DNA of 64,000 nucleotides from Microvirga sp. BSC39 (GCF_000739015.1 NZ_JPUG01000078.1:62001-126000); one strand, 5' to 3'; counted from the stretch's first letter, positions 9,801-17,239 are shown. Numbers and translations: made by a program. The notes: generated by a model not told the origin, from the letters alone.

Positions 9801-10074
9801 AGCAGGCCAGGGCGACCAGACAGGCGAGCGCCGGCCGCGTCCCGAGCGCCGGGAAGCGCAAGGGGAGGGCGGTCGTCCGCAGAACCGCCCGCCGCGCGGC
9901 CCCCATCAGGGGGAAGGCCGTCGCGGGGAGGAGCGCCGCGGTCCGCGTCCCGACAAGCGCGCCGACAACCGCCAGGACGGCGGCCGCGAGCGGCGTGAGA
10001 AGCAGCCGGATCCGAACTCGCCCTTCGCCAAGCTGATGGCCCTCAAGGCCCAGCTCGAGGACAGCAAGAAGTGA
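6865..10074 (+). CDS. Suv3-like DEAD/DExH RNA helicase with long charged tail
   Basis: This 1069-residue protein is an SF2 helicase like mitochondrial Suv3, the helicase of the RNA degradosome. Motif I is GPTNTGKT (20-27), motif II DEIQ (about 102-105), motif III GSAT, and motif VI QIAGRAGRYMRDG near 265. A long alpha-helical C-terminal region follows to about 830. The tail has an Ala/Glu-rich acidic segment and then an Arg/Gly/Asp/Gln-rich basic segment, probably a disordered RNA-binding region. The ATG at 6865 is preferred; an earlier ATG adds 28 residues lacking family similarity. An S4 RNA-binding protein follows 12 bases later. Confidence 0.88.
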   Translation: MARRSLPPQARSRGVTAVLGPTNTGKTHLAIERMLGHDSGMIGLPLRLLAREVYNRVVEKAGPHNVALVTGEEKIKPDRPRYWISTVEAMPRDLDVAFVAVDEIQLASDLDRGHVFTDRLLNQRGREETLLIGSATMRPVIEALIPGVHVVTRPRLSQLSFAGEKKVSRLPRRSAIVAFSAEEVYGIAELIRRQSGGAAVVLGALSPRTRNAQVELFQNGDVDYLIATDAIGMGLNLDVNHVAFASDKKFDGFQFRKLNNPELAQIAGRAGRYMRDGTFGTSGRCPPFDAETVQALENHVFDPVRILQWRNPDLDFSSLARLRDSLGSQPREHGLVRAPTGEDVTSLEVLAREDDIQAMARSQYAVERLWQICQVPDYRKVSPQTHADLVGQLYRFLMKDGAIPADWFARHLSAMDRTDGDIDTLSNRIAQVRTWSFVANRPDWLKDPEHWQDVARQVEDKLSDALHERLAQRFIDRRTSVLMRRLRENKMLEAEITTTGDVTVEGQHIGHLHGFHFVPDPQADTTEVKTLRNAASKALAGEIEARADRFAETADTMLVLSNDGTIRWMGDPVAKLEPGDKLFDPKLRILSDEHLTGPARDKVDIRLRAWLKAYVVRLLGPLLQLEDSQELTGLARGIGFQIGEALGVLERSKVLNDVRSLDQDARGALRKAGVRFGAYHLYLPALLKPAPRVLATQLWALQNGGLDQKGIDEIAHLAQSGRTSIPVDQEIAHGLYRAAGFRVLGGRAVRVDILERLADLIRPAIAYRPGITPGEPPAGAADGEGFVPTVAMTSLVGCAGEDFATILKSLGYVMDRRAGPAITVPLVEAPRAIEAPTAPPEGDAAAPAEEASSEAAPAETAEAAVGTDAVGTEEIGAVAVEAPEASVSEQEVEASAAEAVASPEGDAMAPAEASAEVPAEEAAPAEPEMIEVWRQGRRHHDGAQAHRGRDARGGRHDRGERSDRQEQRQDRGDRRPRHGAGQGDQTGERRPRPERREAQGEGGRPQNRPPRGPHQGEGRRGEERRGPRPDKRADNRQDGGRERREKQPDPNSPFAKLMALKAQLEDSKK

Positions 10075-10086
10075 GGTCCTGAGTGC

Positions 10087-10389
10087 ATGCGTGAGGACCG
10101 TCAGCGGCTCGACAAGTGGCTGTGGTTCGCGCGCTTCGCGAAAACCCGGACGCTGGCCGCCAGGATGGTGACCAGCGGCCATGTCCGCCTCAACGGACAG
10201 CGCACCGACAACGCCGCCAAGGCGGTGGCCATCGGCGACGTGGTGACCATCGCGCTCCCCCGGGCCACCCTCGTGGTCCGGATCGAGGGGCTCGGCGAGC
10301 GCCGGGGCCCTGCACCGGAAGCAAGGCTGCTCTACCTGGATCTCAGCCAGGACAACGGGGCGCTTGTCAGCGCCTCCGACAAGGGCTAG
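10087..10389 (+). CDS. S4-domain RNA-binding protein, Hsp15-like
   Basis: A 100-residue protein consisting mainly of an S4 RNA-binding domain (RLDKWLWFARFAKTRTLA at the start, then GHVRLNGQ). This is the pattern of Hsp15/HslR, which binds stalled 50S subunits carrying nascent chains. The GAGG ribosome-binding site overlaps the helicase stop codon (TGAGG), so the two are probably co-translated, linking two RNA-binding functions. The C-terminus lacks a long basic extension, so a role identical to E. coli Hsp15 is inference. Confidence 0.85.
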   Translation: MREDRQRLDKWLWFARFAKTRTLAARMVTSGHVRLNGQRTDNAAKAVAIGDVVTIALPRATLVVRIEGLGERRGPAPEARLLYLDLSQDNGALVSASDKG

Positions 10390-10439
10390 AGCGGCATCAA
10401 CCCTTTCTCTCGATTGGAACAGACTCCGAAGGACCGTGC

Positions 10440-10778
10440 ATGACCTACGTCGTCACTGAAAATTGCATCAAGTGCAAATACATGGACTGCGTCGAGGTCT
10501 GCCCTGTCGACTGTTTCTACGAGGGCGAGAACATGCTCGTCATCCACCCGGACGAGTGCATCGATTGCGGCGTCTGCGAGCCGGAATGCCCGGCCGAGGC
10601 GATCAAGCCCGACGCGGAGCCTGGCCTCGAGCAATGGCTGAAGCTCAATGCCGACATGGCCAAGAGCTGGCCCAACATCACCCTTAAAAAGGATGCGCCC
10701 GCCGACGCGAAGGAGTTCGACGGAGTGGCGGGCAAGTTCGAGGCGTTCTTCTCGCCCAATCCCGGCGAAGGGGACTAG
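10440..10778 (+). CDS. fdxA: 7Fe ferredoxin FdxA
   Basis: A 112-residue ferredoxin carrying a 3Fe-4S and a 4Fe-4S cluster. The N-terminal cysteine set is C9-IK-C-KYMD-C-VEV-CP. The second set is CIDCGVCEPECPAEAI. The long C-terminal helix containing EQWLKLNADMAKSWPNI is typical of alphaproteobacterial and Azotobacter-type FdxA. It transfers electrons in the cytoplasm; the partner is not indicated here. It begins about 50 bases after the S4 gene, with GGACCGTGC before the start. Confidence 0.93.
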   Translation: MTYVVTENCIKCKYMDCVEVCPVDCFYEGENMLVIHPDECIDCGVCEPECPAEAIKPDAEPGLEQWLKLNADMAKSWPNITLKKDAPADAKEFDGVAGKFEAFFSPNPGEGD

Positions 10779-11134
10779 CGCGGCCCGTCTCGAACGGGTC
10801 TCTTTAACGCTATGCTTTGAAATATTTTTGCTTTTTCGGCCGGACTGTGGTAGGGTCCGTGAATGCCGTCGCTTGCGCTCAAGCCGTGCACCGTCCCCGC
10901 AGACTGGCGGTTCACATAATGAAGCAAAGATTCGCGTCCTTTGACTTAAGGGAGCGTTGCTGCCTTGGTCAAGGGCATGAGCGTTTGTAGCCGCTGGCTT
11001 ACATCAGGGAGACGAGCGGAGCAGTCAAGTTCCGCGACACTCACATCCTATCCTCGTTCCACCGGGACCCTGTCCGGTGGGGCAACAGCTCCCTCGCCGT
11101 TCAGGCGAGGGCCATGCAAGGAGGCCTCTCTCGC
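10779..11134 (+). promoter_or_regulatory. carD leader with two tandem hairpins
   Basis: This 356-base gap holds no convincing gene. Near its end are two stem-loops in tandem: CCACCGG/CCGGTGG (11059-11080) and CCCTCGCC/GGCGAGGG (11091-11111). The second ends 6 bases before the strong ribosome-binding site AAGGAGG (11118-11124). They would be in the carD 5' leader and could influence translation or message stability. The promoter itself was not located. Confidence 0.45.
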
Positions 11135-11719
11135 ATGACAACCGCCAAGAAGTCCGCCCAGCGCCTTGGGTTCAAGTCCGGTGAAGCCATCGTTTATCCC
11201 GCTCACGGTGTCGGCCGCATCACGGCCATCGAAGAGCAGGAAATCGCCGGCTTCAAACTGGAGCTGTACGTCGTCTCCTTCGACAAGGACAAAATGGTCC
11301 TCCGTGTCCCCACGGGTAAAGCCTCCAGCGTCGGCATGCGCAAGCTCGCCGAACCGGCTCTGGTCCAAAAGGCCCTGGACGTTCTGACGGGTCGTGCCCG
11401 CGTGAAGCGCACCATGTGGTCGCGCCGCGCCCAGGAATATGAGGCCAAGATCAATTCCGGCGACCTGATCGCCGTCACCGAGGTCGTACGCGACCTCTAC
11501 CGCTCCGAGGCCCAGCCCGAGCAGTCCTATAGCGAGCGTCAGCTTTACGAATCCGCCCTCGACCGGATCGTGCGCGAGATCGCGGCCGTGAACAAGATCA
11601 CGGATACTGAAGCGCTCAAGCTCATCGAGCAGAGCCTTGCCAAGTCCCCGCGCCGCGTGAAGGGCGCCGAGGGGGATGGCGACGCAGAAGGCGACGACAT
11701 GCAGGAAGAGGCCGCCTGA
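11135..11719 (+). CDS. carD: CarD family transcriptional regulator
   Basis: CarD proteins bind the RNA polymerase beta subunit and promoter DNA and stabilise open complexes. The 194-residue protein begins with the RNAP-interacting Tudor-like domain (FKSGEAIVYPAHGVGRI and later VPTGKA) and continues into a helical DNA-binding domain (MWSRRAQEYEAKINSGD, SERQLYESALDRIVREIA). The acidic tail (GDGDAEGDDMQEEAA) is typical in alphaproteobacteria. The ATG at 11135 is fixed by AAGGAGG 10 bases upstream; an ATG at 11114 precedes that site. It ends at a strong terminator. Confidence 0.95.
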   Translation: MTTAKKSAQRLGFKSGEAIVYPAHGVGRITAIEEQEIAGFKLELYVVSFDKDKMVLRVPTGKASSVGMRKLAEPALVQKALDVLTGRARVKRTMWSRRAQEYEAKINSGDLIAVTEVVRDLYRSEAQPEQSYSERQLYESALDRIVREIAAVNKITDTEALKLIEQSLAKSPRRVKGAEGDGDAEGDDMQEEAA

Positions 11720-11740
11720 GCGGACGCCTTTCAAGGTTCA

Positions 11741-11768
11741 AAAGCCCGGCTCGCAGCCGGGCTTTTTT
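11741..11768 (+). terminator. Rho-independent terminator of carD
   Basis: AAAGCCCGGCT, a short loop and AGCCGGGCTTTTTT form a near-perfect GC stem with a T run, directly after carD. Confidence 0.88.
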
Positions 11769-11829
11769 GTGCGCGGAGCCTTGTTTTTCAAAGGCCGGAA
11801 TCTATTTTGCGGAACTTGGCTGCTGGAAG

Positions 11830-11854
11830 TGAACTTTTTGCGGCTCCGCTCGTT
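11830..11854 (+). promoter_or_regulatory. Candidate EcfG-type promoter of the rpoH-like gene
   Basis: TGAAC at 11830-11834, a 16-base spacer, then CGTT at 11851-11854. The EcfG general-stress consensus is GGAAC-N16/17-cGTT, so only the first base differs. It lies 26 bases before the ATG. In rhizobia a second rpoH gene is known to be under EcfG control, which fits. Confidence 0.4.
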
Positions 11855-11880
11855 GTGTCTCTGCCAAGGGAGAGCACACA

Positions 11881-12753
11881 ATGGGAGAAATCTCAGGGGT
11901 TCGCCGCCGGTTCGTCCGCGCTGCCATGAATGCGCCTTTTCTCGAAAGGGAAGAGGAGCACCTTCTTGCCGTGCGCTGGAAAGAGAACCGCGATGAGGCG
12001 GCGCTTCATCAACTGACTGCTGCCCATATGCGCCTTGTGATCGCGCTGGCAGCTCGTTTCCGTCATTATGGCCTGCCCATGGCCGATCTGGTTCAGGAAG
12101 GCCATGTGGGTCTTCTTGAAGCCGCGGCCCGGTTTGAGCCCGAACGGGAAGTTCGCTTCTCGACCTACGCGACCTGGTGGATCCGCGCCTCCGTGCAAGA
12201 TTACATCCTTCGTAACTGGTCAATCGTCCGCGGCGGAACGAGTTCCGCCCAGAAGGCCCTTTTCTTCAATCTGCGCCGCCTGCGCGCCCGTCTGACCCGC
12301 GGCGGGGAGGAGCGCATCTCCTCCGACGTGCACGCAAAGATCGCCGAGGCGATCGGCGTGTCGAAGGCCGATGTGGCGCTGATGGATGCCCGCCTGTCGG
12401 CGCCGGACACCTCGCTCAACGCGCCGGTCATGGATGCCGACCCGTCGAATTCCGCCGAGCGGGTCGAGTTCCTCGTCGACACCAGCCCTCTGCCCGACGA
12501 AACCGTCACCGACTCGATCGATACCGAGCGTCGCGTGCGCTGGCTTCAGCAGGCGCTGGAAGTTCTCAACGAGCGTGAATTGCGCATCCTGCGCGCCCGC
12601 CGTCTCGACGACGAGCAGGTGACCCTGGAGTTCTTGGGAGATCGTCTCGGAATCTCGAAGGAGCGCGTCCGTCAGATCGAAAACCGCGCCCTGGAAAAGC
12701 TCAAGCGCGCCTTGGTGGAGCGCTATCCTCAAGCCTCCGGCGCGTTCGTGTAA
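11881..12753 (+). CDS. rpoH: RNA polymerase sigma-32 type factor (RpoH family)
   Basis: A 290-residue heat-shock-type sigma factor. Region 2 is clear (MRLVIALAARFRHYGLPMADLVQEGHVGLLEAA, shown in parts: LVQEGHVGL and FSTYATWWIRASVQDYILRNW). The RpoH-specific box QKALFFNLRRLR follows. Region 4.2 has the helix-turn-helix TLEFLGDRLGISKERVRQIE. A good GGGAG site precedes the ATG. The family drives chaperone and protease genes after heat or oxidative stress. Alphaproteobacteria often have two copies; the EcfG-like promoter suggests this is the RpoH2 kind, which is inference. Confidence 0.9.
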   Translation: MGEISGVRRRFVRAAMNAPFLEREEEHLLAVRWKENRDEAALHQLTAAHMRLVIALAARFRHYGLPMADLVQEGHVGLLEAAARFEPEREVRFSTYATWWIRASVQDYILRNWSIVRGGTSSAQKALFFNLRRLRARLTRGGEERISSDVHAKIAEAIGVSKADVALMDARLSAPDTSLNAPVMDADPSNSAERVEFLVDTSPLPDETVTDSIDTERRVRWLQQALEVLNERELRILRARRLDDEQVTLEFLGDRLGISKERVRQIENRALEKLKRALVERYPQASGAFV

Positions 12754-12777
12754 GGCACGGGATTTTCCTGGAATCAT

Positions 12778-12815
12778 CATCGGCGAGGCAGGCAACTGCC
12801 TCGCCGATGCCGTTT
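12778..12815 (+). terminator. Terminator between rpoH and the M48 gene
   Basis: A perfect 14-bp stem (12778-12791 with 12796-12809) closed by a GCAA tetraloop and followed by CCGTTTTA. It separates two convergent genes. Confidence 0.85.
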
Positions 12816-12835
12816 TATGGTCCGGGAACGAGGCT

Positions 12836-14260
12836 CTATTCCACGACGATCTTATAGCGGTCGCCCACCTTGAGGGGGGCATTCCTGTCGAGGCCGTTGA
12901 GCAACAGGAAGCGTTCGAGCGGCCGGTCGATCGGCATGCGGGCGGCGAGCGCCTGCGCGGTGTCGCCCTGCTGACCGGTGACGATCTGCAGCTTCAGGGG
13001 CCTGATCCGTCTAGCCTCTTCGGGCTGCACCTGCCGGACGCTGTTCAGGGTCTGCTGGAAGATCGCATCCAGATCGCCCCTGTTGCCCCGGGTCGCCATG
13101 ATGAGCCGGTAGGTGGTGCTGCCGATCCGGACGGCCGAGAGGCGGAAGGTCCATTCCTTGCCGTTGGACAGGGCCGTCACCACAGGAAGGCCGTTCACCG
13201 TGCCGGGCGTGAGGGTGCCGGGCTCGATGGTGTCCGTCCAGGTGGAGCGCAGCACGTCTTCCAGGCTCTGGCCCTCCGGCGTATCGGCGGCGTCGAAAAG
13301 CAGGCGCCGCTCGCCGTCGGCCGAGGATCCGAGCACCGCCTGGGAGGTGTTCTCGAGGCTGAAGCCCTCAGGTGCCTCGAAAGCAACCCCGAGCCGAGAA
13401 TGAATGAAGCGGCGGCCCTTGACCACACCGTCGGCCGGATCGTCGCCATAGGACAGGCCATCCAGGGCGGTGAGATAAGCCAACCGCCCGGTTTCGCCGC
13501 CGCCCGGCAGTTCCGTCCGCCGCGCGGCCTGCAGGGCCCGTGAGACGCGGTCGTTCGTACTCGGATGCGAGGCCAGCCGGTCCCCCGTCTGGCTGTCGGA
13601 ACTCGTGCCCGAGCGCCCAAGCGACGTCAGGAAGCGCGGTGCCCCGAAAGGATCGAAGCCGGCGCGGGCGAGAACCTTCACGCCCGTCTGGTCCGCCTCG
13701 AGCTCCTGCGCCCGGGAGAAGCTGGCCAGCGTCGAGCGGGACTGGCTCTGGGCCGTGGCGGCTTCCTCGGCGTCGTTCAGCACGTTCTCGGCCACCCGTT
13801 CGATCAGGGCCGAGCGGGCCTGCAGCTCGGTGCGCTGGGAGGCGTGGCGCAGGGTGACGTGGGCGATCTCATGGGACAGGACCGCGGCCACCTCGGAGGT
13901 GTCGTTGGCCAGCGCCAGGAGCCCGCGCGTCACGTAGAGCCGTCCGTTGGGCAACGCGAAGGCATTGACCGCGGGCGAGTTCAGGATCGTCACCTGGAAG
14001 GCCTCTTCCGGCCTGTCGGTGGCCATGACGAGCCGGTTCGTCACATCGGTCAGGAGCTGCTGGAGCTGCGGTGCGCGGCCCTCGCCGCCGAAGGCCCTGA
14101 CGAGGCGCACATGATCCCGGTCGCGATCCGGGCCGATCACCCGCGGGGCGTTTGCCGGCAGAGAGACGTCTCCCCCAAAGCCGGAGCAGCCCGCGAGAAA
14201 GGCCGCGAGCATGAGGCTGCTGAGAATTCCGGTGCTACCTGGTCGACGTGTTGTGATCAT
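12836..14260 (-). CDS. M48 family metalloprotease, lipoprotein
   Basis: A 474-residue lipoprotein protease of the BepA/LoiP kind. The lipobox is LAGC at about 22-25, so it should be anchored in the envelope facing the periplasm. The zinc motif HEIAH is at 130-134 with a third-ligand ELEAD near 187. A C-terminal LysM-like segment (IVTGQQGDTAQALAARM, later LKVGDRYKIV) may bind peptidoglycan. Such proteases assist outer-membrane protein quality control. It lies 6 bases after the SNase-like gene and is probably co-transcribed with it. Confidence 0.88.
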   Translation of the reverse strand: MITTRRPGSTGILSSLMLAAFLAGCSGFGGDVSLPANAPRVIGPDRDRDHVRLVRAFGGEGRAPQLQQLLTDVTNRLVMATDRPEEAFQVTILNSPAVNAFALPNGRLYVTRGLLALANDTSEVAAVLSHEIAHVTLRHASQRTELQARSALIERVAENVLNDAEEAATAQSQSRSTLASFSRAQELEADQTGVKVLARAGFDPFGAPRFLTSLGRSGTSSDSQTGDRLASHPSTNDRVSRALQAARRTELPGGGETGRLAYLTALDGLSYGDDPADGVVKGRRFIHSRLGVAFEAPEGFSLENTSQAVLGSSADGERRLLFDAADTPEGQSLEDVLRSTWTDTIEPGTLTPGTVNGLPVVTALSNGKEWTFRLSAVRIGSTTYRLIMATRGNRGDLDAIFQQTLNSVRQVQPEEARRIRPLKLQIVTGQQGDTAQALAARMPIDRPLERFLLLNGLDRNAPLKVGDRYKIVVE

Positions 14261-14266
14261 GCTCGT

Positions 14267-15088
14267 TCATCGTGGCAGATGATCGCCTTCGAGACGTTCG
14301 ATCATGTCCGGTATGACAATCGAAAAAGCAGTGCCTTGCCAAGGCTGCAAAATGCCTCGGGCCCTGATCCGCCGGCCTTTGAGGGAGTCTGCGCCCAGGC
14401 CGCGATCCGACATCTGCTTCCAGGTTGCCCTAGAAATGATGATCGTGAAGTCTTCTGCCCAGAGCCCCCCGAAATTCAAATAGGTGCGCTGCTTGCGCTC
14501 GCCGATGCTCCTGACGCGGCCTTCGATCAGCGCGAAGCTGCCGATCCGCTCGCGCAGGCGCTCGGAATGATTTGCATCAAGGGGTTTATAGCGGTCATCG
14601 GCCCAAACACCAAGGCGTCGTTCGCGGGCCGTGGCCTCGATGGCGAGGAGTTCGGGCTGGCAGAACACCCTGTCCGAGCCCGGATCCACCAGGGCGAGGC
14701 CGGCCTCGACCAATCCATGGGCCCAATCGAGTGACGCGGGCTCGCCGGACGATCCGATGCGAACGGACGCTCGATCCCACCGGGCGCGCCTGTCAGGGCC
14801 CTGCATGAGGACCGTCTCGCCGATTCGCGCCCTCAGCCAAGAGAGGGCGTCCTCGCGATGGGGAGGCGTGTCGGGCAGGCGAATTCCGGACAGGCGAGCC
14901 AGTTGTCCCGAAGCCAGGATGAGATCATCCTCCGGCGTGAGGCCCTGCAGCCGATCGCTGCGAGCCTCACTGAGGCATTCCGCAGGCCGCTGCATGGAAC
15001 GCGCCTGTGCATGGGCCTCCTGGATTCCGATGTCCAGGGCAGGTCCGAGGCACAGGGCCAGCAGCATCCGCAGGGTCGATCCCGTCAT
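14267..15088 (-). CDS. Exported thermonuclease (SNase)-like protein
   Basis: A 273-residue protein with an N-terminal hydrophobic signal (about 1-28, cut near AHAQ). The SNase-like OB-fold is suggested by QLARLSGIRLPD, DALSWLRARIGETV and the late GLALVDPGSDRVFCQPELLAIEATARERRLGVWAD. Canonical SNase active-site arginines are not obvious, so nuclease activity is uncertain. The C-terminal part (IEGRVRSIGERKQRTYLNFGG) looks like a second OB-like domain. It is the first gene of a two-gene unit with the M48 protease. Confidence 0.75.
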   Translation of the reverse strand: MTGSTLRMLLALCLGPALDIGIQEAHAQARSMQRPAECLSEARSDRLQGLTPEDDLILASGQLARLSGIRLPDTPPHREDALSWLRARIGETVLMQGPDRRARWDRASVRIGSSGEPASLDWAHGLVEAGLALVDPGSDRVFCQPELLAIEATARERRLGVWADDRYKPLDANHSERLRERIGSFALIEGRVRSIGERKQRTYLNFGGLWAEDFTIIISRATWKQMSDRGLGADSLKGRRIRARGILQPWQGTAFSIVIPDMIERLEGDHLPR

Positions 15089-15141
15089 GGGACGGGATCA
15101 TACCCTTTCAGACCCAAACGGCTACGCTCAGGATGTCCGGA

Positions 15142-15357
15142 TCAGTGCTTTTCCTGCGCCGGGCTGTGCTGCTGTGGCTTGTGCCCGCTCTGCCCCGCGT
15201 TGTTGTGCTTGTTGTGGTCGCGGCTTTCCTGGTGGGTCGCGCCGCCCTGCTGGCCGATTTCGGGCTTGCCGCCCGCGTTGACGTTCGGCTCGTCGTGCTC
15301 CTGATGGCCCGAGATGCGCGTCTGGTTCGGATTGCTGCGGTTGCCGGTGCTGCTCAT
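15142..15357 (-). CDS. Small hydrophilic protein of unknown function
   Basis: A 71-residue protein rich in N, G, Q, H and S, starting MSSTGNRSNPNQTRISGHQ and ending HSPAQEKH. There is no hydrophobic core, so it is probably intrinsically disordered. Its ATG overlaps the stop of the upstream 48-residue gene in an ATGA arrangement, indicating coupled translation. Similar disordered small proteins are often stress-induced in this group; that role is inference. Confidence 0.6.
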   Translation of the reverse strand: MSSTGNRSNPNQTRISGHQEHDEPNVNAGGKPEIGQQGGATHQESRDHNKHNNAGQSGHKPQQHSPAQEKH

Positions 15358-15500
15358 GACTTCTTCTCCTGCTGCCGCTTCTGGGCGCCGTTGCCGTCCT
15401 TGCCCTGCTGGGCTTGAGTGCCGCGCGTGTTCGAGCCGCCATGGCCTTCCTGCGGGATGCCTTCCGGGTTCGTGCGGGAGCCTGGGATGTTCTTCGTCAT
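15354..15500 (-). CDS. Small hydrophilic protein of unknown function
   Basis: A 48-residue protein, MTKNIPGSRTNPEGIPQEG at the start, then GHGGSN and a QQGKDGNGAQKRQQEKK tail. It is Gly/Gln/Asn/Lys-rich, resembling KGG-type stress proteins in composition only. AGGA lies about 8 bases before the ATG at 15500; an in-frame ATG at 15524 is possible. It is translationally coupled (ATGA) to the 71-residue gene. Confidence 0.5.
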   Translation of the reverse strand: MTKNIPGSRTNPEGIPQEGHGGSNTRGTQAQQGKDGNGAQKRQQEKKS

Positions 15501-15658
15501 GGTGAGATCCTGACCGATTTTCATTGTGTTCTGGAGCGGCATTCCGGGGCCCGGATGCCGCCGCCATGGCAAGTCAATCGAGGAGCCACCAAATCGTTGC
15601 GGCCAAGATCGGCAGGTTTTATCGGCGGATTTTCGCCAGGAAAGCTGCTTCTTTCAGG

Positions 15659-15871
15659 CTACCAGCGGATCACCACAACCCGTTCTTTGCCGTTCCCGAG
15701 TTCCACCGCCTCAGTGCCTTCCGCTTTCCGATTCTGAGACTTCGCATCCTCGATGATCTCGATCTCCGCCACATGGGCGGCGAAGGCCTCGTCCACCTCG
15801 GCGACGCAGAGCAGGGTGTCGGGGGGAAGGTTCTCGACCTGTTTCAGGAAATCGCGAAGCGTCTGCGCCAT
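15659..15871 (-). CDS. Small conserved-looking protein of unknown function
   Basis: A 70-residue acidic protein starting MAQTLRDFLKQVENLPPDT and ending ERVVVIRW. A strong GGAGG site lies 7 bases before the ATG at 15871. A candidate EcfG promoter sits directly upstream, so it may be part of the general stress regulon. No domain is recognised. It is the last minus-strand gene before the tRNA. Confidence 0.65.
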   Translation of the reverse strand: MAQTLRDFLKQVENLPPDTLLCVAEVDEAFAAHVAEIEIIEDAKSQNRKAEGTEAVELGNGKERVVVIRW

Positions 15872-15895
15872 GTTGTGCCTCCAGTTGCCTTCACC

Positions 15896-15920
15896 AACCG
15901 GCTTGGCCGTGGGGAGTTCC
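15896..15920 (-). promoter_or_regulatory. Candidate EcfG-type promoter
   Basis: On the minus strand GGAAC (15920-15916), a 16-base spacer and GGTT (15899-15896). This matches GGAAC-N16/17-cGTT except for one -10 base. It is placed 24 bases before the start at 15871. Confidence 0.5.
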
Positions 15921-16026
15921 TTCGGCCTGACGCGACAATCGTTCGGGAGAGCCGCGCGATCCCGAGCTCGCGGCCGCAACCCACTGGAATGCCCCTGCCG
16001 ACCGTGCTAAATCCCGTTTCGTCAGC

Positions 16027-16103
16027 GGTCCCGTAGCTCAGCAGGACAGAGCAGCGGTTTCCTAAACCGAAGGTCGGAAGTTCGAGTCTTCCCGGGATCG
16101 CCA
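16027..16103 (+). tRNA. tRNA-Arg (anticodon CCT)
   Basis: A 77-base tRNA with an encoded CCA end. The acceptor stem GGTCCCG pairs with CGGGATC. The anticodon loop TTCCTAA carries CCT, flanked by the CGGT/ACCG stem. The T arm has the standard GTTCGAGTC. Its 3' half is the integration site of the neighbouring element, which leaves this copy intact. Confidence 0.93.
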
Positions 16104-16106
16104 GTT
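16059..16106. repeat. attL, 48-bp direct repeat (tRNA 3' end)
   Basis: TTCCTAAACC...ATCGCCAGTT spans the anticodon loop to 3 bases past the tRNA. It is identical to 30863-30910. Identity stops immediately on both sides. Confidence 0.92.
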
Positions 16107-16171
16107 AAATCCTTGTTCTTTTTCACTCTTGATCTCCAGTGGTCTAGCCCGGCTAGCTGGGTTTGACACTT

Positions 16172-17239
16172 TCAGACGCCCGGTTTGACAACCTTCGTGC
16201 GCCGTTTGTTCAATTCGCTATCGAGATCCTTGACCATCCCAAGCATCTTTGGACGTAAATCTGCACCCTTCGCGTAGTGCCTTGCCATTTCGATAGTCTT
16301 CTGCCCCAAGGCGTCGGCGATATCTCGCTCATCGCGACCCATCTCTCTCAGGATCACAGCGATCGTGTGCCGGAGGCCATAAAGCGTGAGACCGGAATTG
16401 ATCTCGCTGTTCTGTTCAAGTTGGAGTCGCACCTTTCGCCAGGAGGCCCGAAATCCGTCGTTTGTCCACGGCAAGCCTGCCGAATTGGCACACAAGGTAA
16501 CGGCGGTATGTGTCGGGGCCTCTGCTAGAGCTTGCACAAGCGGGGCAGGAGCAGGCCAGTACACAGGCTCGCCAGTCTTCGAACGCCGCGTTGCAATCTC
16601 CCCCTCACGGTAGAATGAACGTGGTAGGGTAAGTGCGTCGTTTGGTCCTAATCCGGTGAACATCATCAGTGCAAGTGCAGACTTCATGTGCGCTGGGGCA
16701 GCGTTGAGAACAGCCTCGCGTTCATGATCGGTCCATGGGCGATTTGCTTCAGGTGCGCCGCGAGGGCGGCGAATGCCTTTGATCTTCTCGGCCGGGTTGC
16801 TCTTGAGATGGCCTCGTTCTACTCCCCAGGCAAACAGTGTAGAGAGGAAGGAACGGGTATAGTTTGCAAAGCGCCTGCCCTTACTTGTTGCCTTGTCCCT
16901 CACCTGGACAACGTAGGCTCGATCAAAACGCGCCAAGGAAACGTTCGATAAAGGGGCAAGGTAGTTGAGAATACTCTGATAGTCGGCCTTTGTACGGGGT
17001 GCGAGATCGAGGAAGGCAGGATTGGCCCGGTACTCGGTCACAAGCAGGCCGAACGTCCCAGCTTTCGGGGTGATAGCCTTAACTTGATCTGCGATGCGGT
17101 TGCATTCAGCAAAAAACTCGGCCGACCCAATTGGAGCCTTGTTGATGTCCACAGGTGTACGAGTCTTTCGGTGGTAGCAACGCCACTTACCGTGGCGGTC
17201 CTTAAAGATTTGAAAGCCCTTCACACGGATGACTGTCAT
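16172..17239 (-). CDS. Tyrosine recombinase/integrase
   Basis: A 355-residue phage-type integrase adjacent to attL, reading toward the tRNA. An N-terminal arm and core-binding domain (about 60-160) precede the catalytic domain. The box II region reads YGLRHT (287-292), followed by LGQKT (312-315) and the nucleophile in MARHY (Y322). K221 (RRSKTG) is the likely beta-hairpin lysine. Unusually the Arg-I position is glycine (TGLGPND, G198), the box II first His is Tyr287 and the LGH His is Gln313. Its ATG overlaps the stop of the upstream AlpA-like gene. Confidence 0.92.
   Translation of the reverse strand: MTVIRVKGFQIFKDRHGKWRCYHRKTRTPVDINKAPIGSAEFFAECNRIADQVKAITPKAGTFGLLVTEYRANPAFLDLAPRTKADYQSILNYLAPLSNVSLARFDRAYVVQVRDKATSKGRRFANYTRSFLSTLFAWGVERGHLKSNPAEKIKGIRRPRGAPEANRPWTDHEREAVLNAAPAHMKSALALMMFTGLGPNDALTLPRSFYREGEIATRRSKTGEPVYWPAPAPLVQALAEAPTHTAVTLCANSAGLPWTNDGFRASWRKVRLQLEQNSEINSGLTLYGLRHTIAVILREMGRDERDIADALGQKTIEMARHYAKGADLRPKMLGMVKDLDSELNKRRTKVVKPGV

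Noticed and set aside
10780..10812. Terminator after fdxA
   Set aside because: Only a short stem (CCCGT/ACGGG) with a weak T stretch; insufficient support.
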